Shown here: one piece after another, positions 45,471 to 56,616 of the stretch
How positions within the stretch are numbered: the first letter of the stretch is position 1
Layout: every line of letters begins with the position of its first letter
Source of the DNA: Pelobates cultripes
Taxonomy: Eukaryota > Chordata > Amphibia > Anura > Pelobatidae
NCBI GenBank assembly: GCA_933207985.1
Contig: OW240914.1
Coordinates: 134,275,119 to 134,339,118 of the forward strand
Length of the DNA: 64,000 nt
Reading direction: 5' to 3'
Notes under the pieces: model-generated
The model's database searches: none
Told to the model about the DNA's origin: nothing
What the model saw: the letters and a program-made list of their open reading frames with translations, nothing else
Program-made: the position numbers and the translations under genes

Positions 45471-48431
45471 TTTTAAACTAATCCCTTATCTTGTGCCTTA
45501 AATACAAGTTCCAGTCTATTTGTCCCCCCACCCCCATGAGTCCCCTGTAAAAGCGGCATTTGCTTTAAAGTCACTGAAGGGACTGAATTCAATTTAGTAA
45601 CTTTGCTAACCTAGCACTTTGAGAAACTGCTTCATCAGTTACCCAGGGACAAGGGGTGTACAGAATTAGGCAAGTGAGGGTGGGGCAAAGTGAAATGAGA
45701 AAGGAAGAAGAATTCAAGAGAGAAAGAGAAGAAGAGAGAATAAGAGCTAAAGAGATAAAGAGTGTCAGGCATGAAAAGTTTCAGAAGGTTTGGTAAATCA
45801 GATTCAGGCATGGATTAGAATGCAGTCCTTATTCTCTTAGAAAGGAATAGTGATACAGTGAAACAGTTAAAATGCACAGCTGGTAAATATGCAGGCATTG
45901 CATTAAAGTGACAGAGAGATTATAAAAATAGGTTTATTCAATAGGACAATAATTAGGATTATAAACTACAATCTGGAATTTAGCGATGATGTTCAGCAGT
46001 ATCTGCAATGTTAGGAGCTGAACATATCCAAGAGACGTACTGCACAGCCATAGGGAGAAAGGTATAGGATTTTATAAAGAAATGACTGCACAGACCTCAA
46101 GCAATAGAACTGGTACATATGAGGCTAATGGAAGGATGATCGGGGGTTCCTGACAATTAAAGGGTTAAATCTAATAAAATAAATAATTTTCTGGGGGGAA
46201 ATAGCTGAAGGGGACAATGAAGACGATTTATTTATTGGAGTCCCGCAGAATTGTTGGTGTGTGCCAGCAATTGTTTATTGAGTCATTTCCATGCAGTGCT
46301 TTGATCAGGGTCCTTGTTTTTGCAGAGCATTGCTTCGGAGTCCTCTCCTCTGCAGAACATTGCTCTGATCCCCTGATTAGTACTTTGCAGAGCATATCCC
46401 TCAGTCCCACGCTCGGCTCTTAATGAAGTCCTATGGGGGCTCCAAGCACTGATAGAATGGGGGCAGCTTTTAGACAGATGTGGGACAGTCCACAATATTG
46501 TACAAAGAAAGGATGATGGGGACATCAAAGGTGACTTTCATTAACAATTCCTGGGATGACAGCTTCATCACTGCATAAATAGACAACAGTGTTTCTTTGT
46601 TCATACAAATATGAACACCTTTAGTGCATCCTTTGTTAAGGACCAATGTTTCAGAGACAGCCAACCTCTAACTACTGTTGATACATTTTGGCTTAATCAA
46701 GGATACATTTTACTTTTCAAGTATTGGTAGCAGAACACAGGGAGGGAAAAATATTCCAGTAGGGTTATCTAGTAAAGTGGGAATTGTCAAAAACTTAATT
46801 TAAATTCAAAGTGCATTTCAGACTGAGGGCAACATAGCTGAACTGGAAGTATAACTAACTGGGAGAATTATTCGAGTTCTGCTATTTCGGTCTTAATCTA
46901 ACACTATAGCGTTAGGAATTAGCAGCCTGGTAGCCGTTTAGATCCCCTGCCCCCACCTGTAAGGAATAAAACTGGTAGTTTACTTAGCTTTTCTCAATTT
47001 CTGCGCTGCCGTCCTGCCTCTCCTGTCAGCATTGGGAGGCTAGTGAACAAACATAGCAAAATGGAGTCTATAAAACCATATGTCATAATTCTTTATATTT
47101 TCAGCCACCCTCCTGTTACCATACCTTTTATAGCTTCCGTGTTGTCCTGCTGCTGGCTGAGTCTGATGGTAGTGTGGCACTGACTGGAGCAGCTTTCGTT
47201 GCTTCTCTCCCCCCATGCTTACTGTGCCTCCTTCTCTCCCTCCTTCCCATGCAGCTTCCTTTGTAATTTGGAGTAAGTGACAGGCTCTCACTTTCTCCCA
47301 GCTCTGCCGATACTACAGGGGCCCAGTCATGCTGTTAAATGGTCCCTATGCATCCATCGAGAGCCTCAAGTGCATGGGCACCTAATAGGCCACCTCAGTG
47401 TGCAGGCCCCGGCGATAGTTCGGCCAATGAGATACTTTCTAGTCTGGACCATGCTCATATCAAATACACTGAACATTTGCTGTGAATGTAGGAATAACAA
47501 TGGTGAGCAATTTTAATTTTAATGTTTTATATAAAATTATATGATGCATTAAAACAGTGCTCAAATCCAGCCTGGAGAACCACCATAAGAAATGTCAACT
47601 ATGTGAGTCAGATCCACAGTTGATGACTAAATGCCAAGTCGAAGAAGCCATTCATAAACCTGGATTAGTAATAATTTTCAGAGGAGGAAGTAGATGCGGG
47701 GCTCCCAACAGTATTTCAGCGGGATAGTCCCCATTTCATAGTTCTCTCTGATGTCCTCTCACCGGGCAGCACAAACCTATGCAGCAGGCACTAGAACCAA
47801 TCAGAGAACGCTAGATGGTGTCCCACATGTGGGGAGTTCTTTGGGAGGCTGTCTATCAGCATGCTGACACACACCCTTTAGTGGGTGGGCAGCCCATTAT
47901 GAGTGTAGCCAGTGACACAAGTTGCTTCACTGGTGACACCCTCTAGAAGGCCCACCCATCTGTGTCGATTACATACCTCCGAATGTTGAGAGGTATGTAC
48001 ATGATGCGTGTCACTCAGAAACCAAATAACAAAACCACTTTTTTTTTTTAAAGTAACAATGACAGCTCTCCAAGTGCAGCATGATGATAATGCAAAGTAA
48101 GTCAGTCATCCTTGAAATATTTAACCTAAAACTCTTGAGAACTGAACCCCTAACTCACATCATCACACCCCACTCTCCATTTTTTTTATGTCTTGCACTC
48201 TTTTTACCTTTTTTTCCTTCTCCTCTCCCCGTCTCTTTTTTTTCCCTCTATCACAGTTTACATTGAGATTGTGGTGAAATGCCTATAGTAATAGTGTGGG
48301 GAGCAAACATTGTTTTCATTTTATTTTTTTATTTTCTCTGTATAATATTCTTGCTCTTCCCTTTTGCACATTACTGTGTATAGAGTAATGTGAAAGGGCA
48401 TTCACACAATATACCATTGACATTTCCCCTC
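45471..48431. other. Intergenic; no gene recognised
   Basis: A purine-rich agagaaagagaagaagagag tract occurs near 45700-45760. Near 46640-46740 the minus strand has cttgattaagccaaaatgta and gaaacattgg words that may be a decayed hairpin-motif remnant. 46905-46935 resembles a T2 MITE end (aacactatagcgttagg). Confidence 0.5.
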
Positions 48432-48565
48432 AATATTCAATTATGGCGAAACAGAAGACTCTGCAACACTACTTCAGTAAGAGAATTTATTCAAAACATC
48501 CAAGTGGATGACCTGGCAATGTTTCAACACTAAACAGTGTCTTTGTCAGGCCTCATGTTTTTTTT
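48432..48565 (-). mobile_element. Penelope-type terminal remnant with conserved hairpin
   Basis: Minus strand: CCTGACAAAG, stem ACACT-GTTT-AGTGT, TGAAACATTG (48515-48550), then about 30 nt on, gaataaattctc. Stem sequence differs from the Penelope copies but pairs fully. Confidence 0.5.
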
Positions 48566-48654
48566 CCTGACTGCTATGTTTTATTTTGTTCATTCTTGCA
48601 ATTTGTAACCATAAATGAGAGCTCTCTCTTTACAATATATAGAGAGGACGTAAT

Positions 48655-49515
48655 ATAGAATGTGACATGACGACAGATAAGAACCATTCAGCCCATCTTG
48701 GTTGCCCAATTTTCGAAATACTTTAATTAGACCCTGGCCTTATCTTATAGTTAGGATAGCCTTATGCCTATCCCAAGCACGCTTAAACTCCTTTACTGTG
48801 TTACCTCTACCACTTCAGCCGGAAGGCTATTCCATGCATCCACTACCTTCTCAGTAAAATAATACTTCCTGATATTATTTTAAACCTTTGCCCCTCTAAT
48901 TTAAGACTATGTCCTCTTGTTGTGGTAGTTTTTCTTCTTTTAAATATAGTCTCCTCCTTTACTGTGTTGATTCCTCTTATGTATTTAAATGTTTCTATCA
49001 TATCCCCCTGTCTCGTCTTTCCTCCAAGCTATACATGTTAAGTTCCTTTAGCCTTTCCTTGTAAGTTTTATCCTGCAATCCATGAACCAGTTTAGTAGCC
49101 CTTCTCTGAACTCTCTCTAAAGTATCAATATCCTTCTGAAGATACGGTCTCCAGTACTGCGTACAATACTCCAAGTGAGGTCTCACCAGTGTTCTGTACA
49201 ATGGCATGAGCACTTCCCCCTTTCTACTGCTAATACCTCTCCCTATACAACCAAGCATTCTGCTAGCATTTCCAGCTGCTATATTACATTGTCTGCCTAC
49301 CTTTAAATCATCAGAAATAATCACCCCTAAATCCCTTTCCTCAGATGTTGAGGTTAGTAGGGTATCAAATATTCTGTACACTGCCCTTGGGCTTTTACAT
49401 CCAAGATGCATTATTTTGCACTTATCCACATTAAATGTCAGTTGCCACAACTCTGACCATTTTTCTAGTTCGCCTAAATCATTTGCCATTTGGCTTATCG
49501 CTCCTGGAACACCAA
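48655..49515 (-). mobile_element. CR1 LINE, 3' third
   Basis: 163 codons of RT C-terminus in one frame (49489-48998): KWSELWQLTFNVDKCKIMHL, DLGVIISDDLK, LVRPHLEYCTQYWRP, LERVQRRATKLVHGL, then YSLEERRDRG. It is followed by the 3' UTR and the atgggctgaatggttcttat terminus. Less decayed than the other CR1 pieces. Confidence 0.93.
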
Positions 49516-49668
49516 CCCTATATGCGTAAACTAAAGAGGTATTTATTTGCTATGAGCAATTCATGCAACTGCATCTCATGGATACTTTTCTCCACACACT
49601 ATGTGGTTTTACATATTACAATTCATATAAAAATCATTTTTGATTCAGCAATGCTTATGAAATATATG

Positions 49669-49908
49669 TCACAAAACAGGGTAGACTGGTCCCCAGCTTG
49701 GGATCAAGAACTGTCCTGCTAGGTCTTTTGTCTCACCTCCAGGAGCGACAGGATCCACCATGCCTCCCAGGCAGGTGACCACTTCACACACTCTTTCTCC
49801 TGCACAGGAATAGATCCCTCTGCACATTCTTTGTTCCAGGCAGATACCTGACTCAGGTGTAGTACTACTAGTGGAGCAGCTGGTTATACCACACCAGGGC
49901 CCCTGCAA
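49669..49908 (-). other. Unassigned cysteine-containing ORF
   Basis: 79 codons with GICLEQRMCRGIYSCAGERV and CEVVTC. A consensus-like donor (gtgagac) follows a GAP-type end on the minus strand. No family recognised; no partner exon found. Could be chance or part of an old repeat. Confidence 0.2.
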
Positions 49909-49964
49909 GTCAGGGGGCTTGCCAATGGCAAAGGAGAGCTGGACTCCAAGTCAGGGTGAGTCAA

Positions 49965-50110
49965 ATGTATATGTGTGCATATGGTTCGCTGTTTGTGAAT
50001 GTGTGCATGTGTGTGCGTCAGTGTGTGTATTTGTATGTGCATGCTTGTTTATGTGTGTCAGTGTGTGCATGTGTGTGCCACTGTATCTGTGCATGTGTGT
50101 CAAGCACAGA
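49965..50110. repeat. Degenerate (TG)n microsatellite
   Basis: tgtgtgcatgtgtgtgcgtc type repeats with interruptions. Confidence 0.9.
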
Positions 50111-52739
50111 GAGAGCACTGCGTTGAGGCTAGATAAGATAAGTAAATCAACTTTTTTACAACTCCTTACAAGTGAGGCCAACTGCCTAAACAACAAGCAG
50201 GACACTAGCATTAGGAATACATGTTTCCTTAAGGAACACTCAATACAATACATAAAACATAATCATGTGGAGAGTCATACAGGCAACTATATAACACACT
50301 AAAATATAAATCTGCTACAGAGGGGAAGTTAGGGTAATATAGACATATCTTACATAGTTACACAGTGTGAAAGAGACATGTGTCCATCAAGTTCAGCCTT
50401 TCTCACATCTGTTTTTGCAGTTTATCCAAAAGAAGGCAAAAGACACAGCTTGAAATGCTTTGCGATCTTGCAACAAACTAGGAATAAATTCATTCTTGAC
50501 CCCAGAATAGCAGTCAGATCTTTACTTGGATAAATAAGCTATTACCCCACAAATTAAAAATTATATTCCTGATTATTTTGTTTCTGCAAGCATTTATCCA
50601 GTTGCTATTTATACATCTGTACTGACTCTGATAAAACCACATCTTCAAGCAGAGAATTCAACATCCATATTGTTCTTATTGTAAAAACCCTTTCATTTGC
50701 CTTAGATGAAATCTCCTTTCTTCCAGTTTAAATGTGTGGCCTTGTGTCCTATGTATAATCCTGTTTATGAATAGACTTCAAGACAATGCTTTGTATTGTC
50801 CCCAAATATATTTGTATAATGCTATGATATCCCCTCTGAGGTGCCGTTTTTATAAAATAAACAGACTTAAATGTATTTCTTCATAACTAAAATGTTCCAT
50901 GCCTTAATTTTGTAGCCCATCTCTGCACTTTTTCTAGTGCCATAATATCCTTCTTTAGAACAGGTGCCCATAATTGCACAGCATATTCAAGGTGTTGTAT
51001 TACCATATATTTATAAAGAGGGAAAATTATATTTTCATCCAGAGAAATAATGACACTTTTTAAACATGACAATACCTTACTAGGCTTACCAACTGCTAAT
51101 TGACATTGCACATTTTTGTCTAGTTTCTTGTCTATAACAATTCCCAAATCCTTCTTATGTGTTGTTATACCTAATTCAATCCTGTTTCAGGTGTAAATTG
51201 ATTGTGCATGCTTTACCCCAAAGTGCATACCTTTGCATTTTTCTATATTAAATTTAATCTGCAATTGGAATGCTTAGTTTTCCAATCTCTCTAAATCCCT
51301 ATGCAGTACAATAATATCTTGCTCACATTGTATTACTTTACAGAGTTTGTTCATGTGCAAACACTGAAACATGACTTTCAATGCCTATTTTAAGATCATT
51401 TATAAATATGTTAAATAGAACAGAACCATGAGGGACACCACTTACCACTTTTGTCCAGCTTGAAAATGTACTATTACTGACAGCTCTCTATACTTTATTT
51501 TTAAGCCAGTGCTCTTCCCAAAAACATGAATTTTCATGTATACTAATTGCTTTTCATTTGAACAATAACCTATTACATGGAACCGTCTCAGACACCTTGG
51601 TAAAATCTAAGTAGATCACATCCACTGGAACACCCTGATATATACTTTTACTTACTTCTTTGTAAAATGCAAGTTAGTTTGACATGACCTATGTTCATAA
51701 ATTATGCTGATTTTTTTTTTATATAACAATATTCTTCCCAATGAATTCCTGATTATTATCCCTTATTAAACCTTCACATAATTTCCCAGACAGAACTTAA
51801 GCTCACATGTCTATAATTTCCAGGCAAAGATTTTGAATCCTTTTTGAATATAGGAAATTTGCCTTCCTCCAATCTTCCAGTACAATTCCTGATAGAAAAG
51901 AATCCTGAAAGATTTAAAACAGAAGTTCACTTATTTCCACACTTAGCTCCCTAAGTACTCATCTGTGAATACCATTAGGCCACGGAGCTTTGTTTACATG
52001 AACTTTCTTTAGTTGCTAGAGTACCCAATCACAATTTTCTGCAAGTTTTTGCAGCAATCATTTGCTTATCTACCTTAATATATACTGAGGAAAATAGGTA
52101 TTTAAAATGTTTGCCTTTTCCTGATCTTCATTAAGTAACACAACTATCCCTGTTCTCAGTGTACCTACACTTTCATATTTTAGTATTTCAGAATTAATGT
52201 ATTCATTTGTACAAAAATGGTGGTTGGTGTTGCTCTCTTTGGCTATCACTTTCTCATTTTCTAGTTTAGCCAATCTAATTGCCTTTTTACATGCATTATT
52301 GACTTTCTTATATCTTACATAGAATGTCTCTGATTTGTCTCATTTTAATGCTTTTAGTGCCTTTCCTATTTGTAATTTCTTTGTTTACTTTCCCACTAAG
52401 CCACAATAATTTCAAGTTGTTTCTTTTATATTTATTGCCCAAATGGTACATACTGAGAAGTGTACCTTTGTAATATTTGTTTAAAGATATTCCATTTATC
52501 CTCTGTGTTTATACCAGCTTTTATGTTGTAAAGCTGAAATTGCCCTTTTTAAAATATGTTTTAGTATACCCAAGTGCATTTGCTTATTTGAGTTTGTTTC
52601 AAAAGACACTATATTGTGATCACTATTTCCCAAGTGCTGTCCGTTTGCCAGAAGATTGACCTATTTGTTATAACCAGATCCAGACAGGTGTCCTTTCTAG
52701 TTAGTGCTTGAACCCAATGCTTGAACCCAATCTCCCTAC

Positions 52740-53281
52740 CTTTGGGAGAGCTGAAGTGGATCCTGTCCCTGACTGCTGCTGGGCTGGCTCCATCCTGGGG
52801 CTGTTGACAGGCTCCTTGCTGGGCTGGCTGGGGTTGCTTGCAGGCTCCTTGCTGGGCTGACTGGGGCTGCTGACACTCTCCTTGCCGGGCTGGCTAGGGC
52901 TGCTGACAGGCTCCTTGCCAGCTGGCTGGGGCTGTTGGCTGGGCAGATGTGCAGGCGCTCAATGAAGGCGGCGAGGAAACTATTCCTGTTCTGTTCCGCT
53001 GGGGCTGGAGTGATGTCATATTCTGGATCCCAGCATCATAGAAGGGCACGGGGGGAGCAGGAAGAGCTCAGAGGACTCCGCTCCCTCCCCACCCGCCAAC
53101 GCGCTGAGTATCTGAATGCATTGGGGGGCCCTAAGGTGGCCAGCTGGCCACCTCTTGGACCACCAAAGATGAGGCAAACACGGGATTTGTCTAGGCACTT
53201 AAGGCATCGTCTTTTGCTGCCCCCTTGAAAGTGCCGCCCTAGGCAAATACCTTGTTTGCCTCATGGTAAATACAGCCCTGC
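52740..53281. mobile_element. hAT-like element piece with minisatellite, inserted in the CR1
   Basis: Right end (inverted) CAGGGCTGTATTTACCATGA then ggcaaacaaggtatttgcct, the same terminal theme as 29987. 52765-52935 is a tandem of about 38-40 bp (gacaggctccttgctgggct, ggctggggctgct). No matching left terminus was found, so the left end is probably deleted. Confidence 0.65.
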
Positions 53282-53399
53282 TTTTGTAACCAAGCAGATA
53301 ACTACCCATACAGCTTCTACATTTTCCTTGTTACATTCCACTTGTTTAATATTTGGCATTGATTCATAGTTGACATACAAGCACACCCCACAATCTTTT

Positions 53400-54090
53400 C
53401 TTTTGTTTTCTCTCAAACTCAAAGGCCTGTGGGAAGGAAACCCCTGTGATTTTGTCTTGGAAACCCCATGCTAGGGGCACTTCATAAAAAGCAGAGTGTG
53501 GCTGTCAAGTTTAGGTTCCCCAACACGCTAACTATAGGACTACCAGACAACCCAAGCTAGACGTATTACCGGTCCTTAAAGAGGCCGGACTTAACGTGAA
53601 GAAAAGTAAGGAGAGTAACAGAATAATCAGACGAGCCGAGGTCAGGGCAGGAGAAGGAAGAATAAACGAGAAACAAAGCCAATGGTCAAGGAAGCCAGAA
53701 ATTACGGATAACCAGAGACAAGCCGAAGTCAGATACCAGGAAACACACAAGTATAAAGAATGCACTCTAGGGCTACAATAGACCACGACAGGGCAAGGAA
53801 ATGATGTAGGAGGGAGGTATAAATATGGCTAAGAGAGATCTGATAGGCTAGGGAAGAGAATAGGAGAGATTATAAAAGGGTGCCGCATGTGCATGCCGCG
53901 CGTCCATGGTCGCGCGCACCCGGGTGCGCACGTGCGCTGTGTCGGAAGCTGTCAGAGCCAGGAGGAGCAGAGCGGACGGCGGGACCGGAGCGGCGTGTGC
54001 CGCGTGGAGGTATGACAGTGGCCAATAAAGCTCAGATTGATTGAAGGATTAAAGGAATAACGACAATAGACTAGAGAACCTGTGACAGTA
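53400..54090. mobile_element. Unclassified repeat insertion in the CR1, GC-rich at its right side
   Basis: Interrupts CR1 homology. Contains a recognisable amphibian-repeat style segment (gagccgaggtcagggcagga, gataaccagagacaagccga), then ataaatatggctaag, and a CpG-rich stretch 53885-54010 (gcgcgcacccgggtgcgcac). No coding frame; ends not defined. Confidence 0.5.
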
Positions 54091-54182
54091 ACCATGTACG
54101 TTAACTGCCCAGTCATGTCTTTCATCCCACCATGTTTCCATTATGCCTATTACGTCATATTGCATAGTGTATGATATCAGGG

Positions 54183-55130
54183 CCGATCCTAGGGTCTCTG
54201 ACACCTGGGTGCAAGAATATTTTTTGCGTTCTTGAATGGGCGTGGCTATATCGATTATTCTTCCCCTTCACAAACATAACACACCTAACCACATCTGGCT
54301 GTAATTGAGCGGTTAGGAAATGTAGTGAGGGGATAGAGGCTGTAGTAGGGGGGTTAATTGCTGAAGGGGATGGCTGCGATTTGGGAAAGAGGTTGTGGTG
54401 TGAGAGATATGGGCTGCAATTGGATGGAGATGAGGCTATAGTGAGGAGTATATGGACTGTTGTGGGGGTAGGCTCTTTAGTAATGAAATAGGGGCTGTAT
54501 TAAGAGATATGGGGTGTAAAAGGGGTGTTAGCGGCTCTAGTAGGGGATAAGCACTGCACAAGGGAGGCTGTGGGGTGGTAGGGGCTGTAAGATAGGTAGG
54601 GCTGTAGTGGGGGTAGGGACTGTAGTGGGTGTAGGAGCTGTAGTGTCGGGATAGTGGCTGCAGTGTTTTAGTGGGGATATAGATTGAAATTGACTGTAGT
54701 GGGACGATAAGGGCTGCATTTGGGGAGTAGTGACTGTAGTGTGGGAGAGGAGGTACATTTGGAGGGTAGTGACTATTGTGGGGATAGCACATACAGTTGG
54801 GGTAGGGGTTGTAGTGAGGGAGTAGAGGCTGTAGTGGGGAAGTGGGTGGTAGGGGCAGTAGTAGGGGGACAGTGGCTACATTTGGGGAGCAGGGATTAGT
54901 AGGGGTTAGGGGCTACTGTTTGATTATAAGGGGCTGTAGTAGGGAGGCTAGAGACTGTAGTGGGGGTTATAGGCTGTAATTGGGGGCTAGGGGCTTGATT
55001 TGGGGGTCAGGACTTTATTGGGGGATAGGAGCTACATTTGAAGGGTAGTGACTGTAGTAGGGGATAGAGGCTGCAGTGGAAAGTAAAAGCTGCAGTGGGA
55101 CTAGGGGCTGCAGTGGAGGTAGAAGTTGCC
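54183..55130. repeat. hAT-like left end followed by a G-rich minisatellite
   Basis: cagggccgatcctagggtct (54179-54198) is a CAGGGCC terminus as in the other hAT-like elements. From about 54300 to 55130 it becomes a degenerate array of ggggctgtagtgggggtagg units of about 30 bp. No matching right terminus found. Confidence 0.7.
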
Positions 55131-55557
55131 TTTCGACTGTAGCGTTCGGCACAGGTAAGGTTTCTGAAAATCCTACCTTGGAGGTCCTTTTTTTTAGTTG
55201 GACAATTAAATTATTCTGTCTGTATAACCATAGTATGCAAATGGCATATACAATCTTATTCTTTTAACTATTTGTTTTTGGATTATTCATTTAAAAAAAA
55301 ACTTCCTAGAGGGGTCCCAGCATGAGAGCAGAAGTTAAATATGCTTTGCATGCTTGGAAGGACATAAAAAAGTACTATTATGTTAAGCTACTACTTGCAA
55401 TACTTAAAGGACAAATCTCTAAGCTGTAACTTAATGATGAAGTAATTATGTACTGCAAAAATTACAGAGCTGTCACAGCCCCACACCAGTCTACTGCCTC
55501 TGAAGGCAAGACAGGAATCTTCAGACACTAACTTCCAGTTTTAAGACCTTTTGGCTC

Positions 55558-56616
55558 TTAAAGGGACACCACAGGCACTCAGAACTCTCGCTTCATCTTA
55601 TTGCAGTTCTCCTGTTCCCTTAACAGTGTTTCTCTTCCCTGAGTACATTGCAATGTTAAGACTGTCTCTAGTGGCTGTTGGCACTTCCTGCATTTACAAA
55701 GAGTTTAACTCCATGAGGACATCCAGCGTTTTTAAAAACCGCAAAGGCCAAAATGAGGACACCCAGACAGGTGCCTAGCTCTCACACCCCCTTCCCCTCG
55801 CAACCCTCTTGGTTAGGGGTTCTCACCCTCAATGCAGAGGCAGAGCAGGGCATTCCCAACGCCAGCATTGCCCACAGACCCGTTACACCTGACACAAATG
55901 CAATGTCTATGCTCCCGGCTTACAAAATACACAGCATGACTCAACACGACCATAGACACTCTAAACAAGATCAATGCCCTCATGAGAGCAGACTACCAGC
56001 CAGACATACAGCTGTTACAGGACACCATAGTGCCTAAGAACCACCCTGCCTGCCCAGCATTCGCTCTTCTACAACTAGCTTGTTACTTAGTAGAGTCTAA
56101 ATTCTATTACACAGACTACATAGTCGCATACAACAGAACAACAACAATCCCAGCCCATGAATTCTCGCACTTGACAAGAGCATTTCGGCCCCACTTGGCC
56201 AATTCCACTATGTAGATGTGACTAACCAAATAGTTTACTGTTCCTGTTATTCCTTACTGAAAAGATGTGCAATGTTTCTCTGTTGCATGCTAATGCCACA
56301 CCAGATATACTGAATCAAAGCTTGATAATTCTGAACTGGCAGCACATGCTTGTGTGAAAATATTTTGCATTACAAAATAAAGAATTAAAAAAAAAAAAAC
56401 CCAAAGGAAAGCATTGATTTGCACGTGGCTCTTGTCGCTCATGTGCATTTGGCTCCCAGATTAGGAGCCCAATCCAGTGCCAAGGGACTTCGACACTGAA
56501 ATCAGGTAAGAACTGTGCGGGGATGGGTCGGCGGTGGAGGGTGTGGCACTGGAAGCAGAGGGACACTAGTGTAAGGAATATGTTTTGTGTTCCAAACACA
56601 TTAGTGCTCCTTTAAT
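55558..56616. mobile_element. Possible T2/Kolobok-type element, about 1.06 kb, with unknown ORF
   Basis: Left TTAAAGGGACACCACAGGCA (from 55558) and right, inverted, TTAAAGGAGCACTAATGTGT (ending 56616). Subterminal words at 56560-56616 match those at 62010-62075. Whether the two ends belong to one element is uncertain. Confidence 0.45.
55753..56215 (+). other. Unassigned ORF pair inside the TTAAAGG-bounded segment
   Basis: Frames 55753-56037 and 55982-56215 overlap. The second, if extended upstream, reads LNKINALMRADYQPDIQLLQ and ends in LTRAFRPHLANSTM. It shows normal amino acid composition over about 90 codons. No family recognised. Confidence 0.25.

Larger units (their letters stand above)
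50345..54170 (-). mobile_element. CR1-type LINE, long decayed copy split by later insertions
   Basis: The 3' end lies at about 50345 (tacatagttacacagtgtga, tccatcaagttcagcctttc). RT remnants: LEYAVQLWAPVLKKDIMALE and KVQRWATKL (51147-50887), and upstream RT/linker pieces (NEDQEKANILNTYFPQYI, 52273-52070). CR1 sequence resumes after the first insertion at 53282 (agataactacccatacagct) and again at about 54090-54170 (aactgcccagtcatgtcttt, a 5' coding region). A different, older subfamily than 48655-49515. Confidence 0.85.

Noticed and set aside
49669..49908. Cysteine-containing minus ORF as a missing GFRA exon
   Set aside because: Spacing of cysteines does not match D1 and there is no hydrophobic signal sequence; kept only as an unassigned ORF.
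53885..54010. CpG-rich stretch as a CpG-island promoter
   Set aside because: It lies inside a repeat insertion that splits a CR1, with no adjacent exon.
56315..56599. MFGTQNIFLTLVSLCF start as the GFRA signal-peptide exon
   Set aside because: The DNA is the end of a TTAAAGG MITE found again at 62010-62080, and no phase-1 donor follows at a sensible distance.
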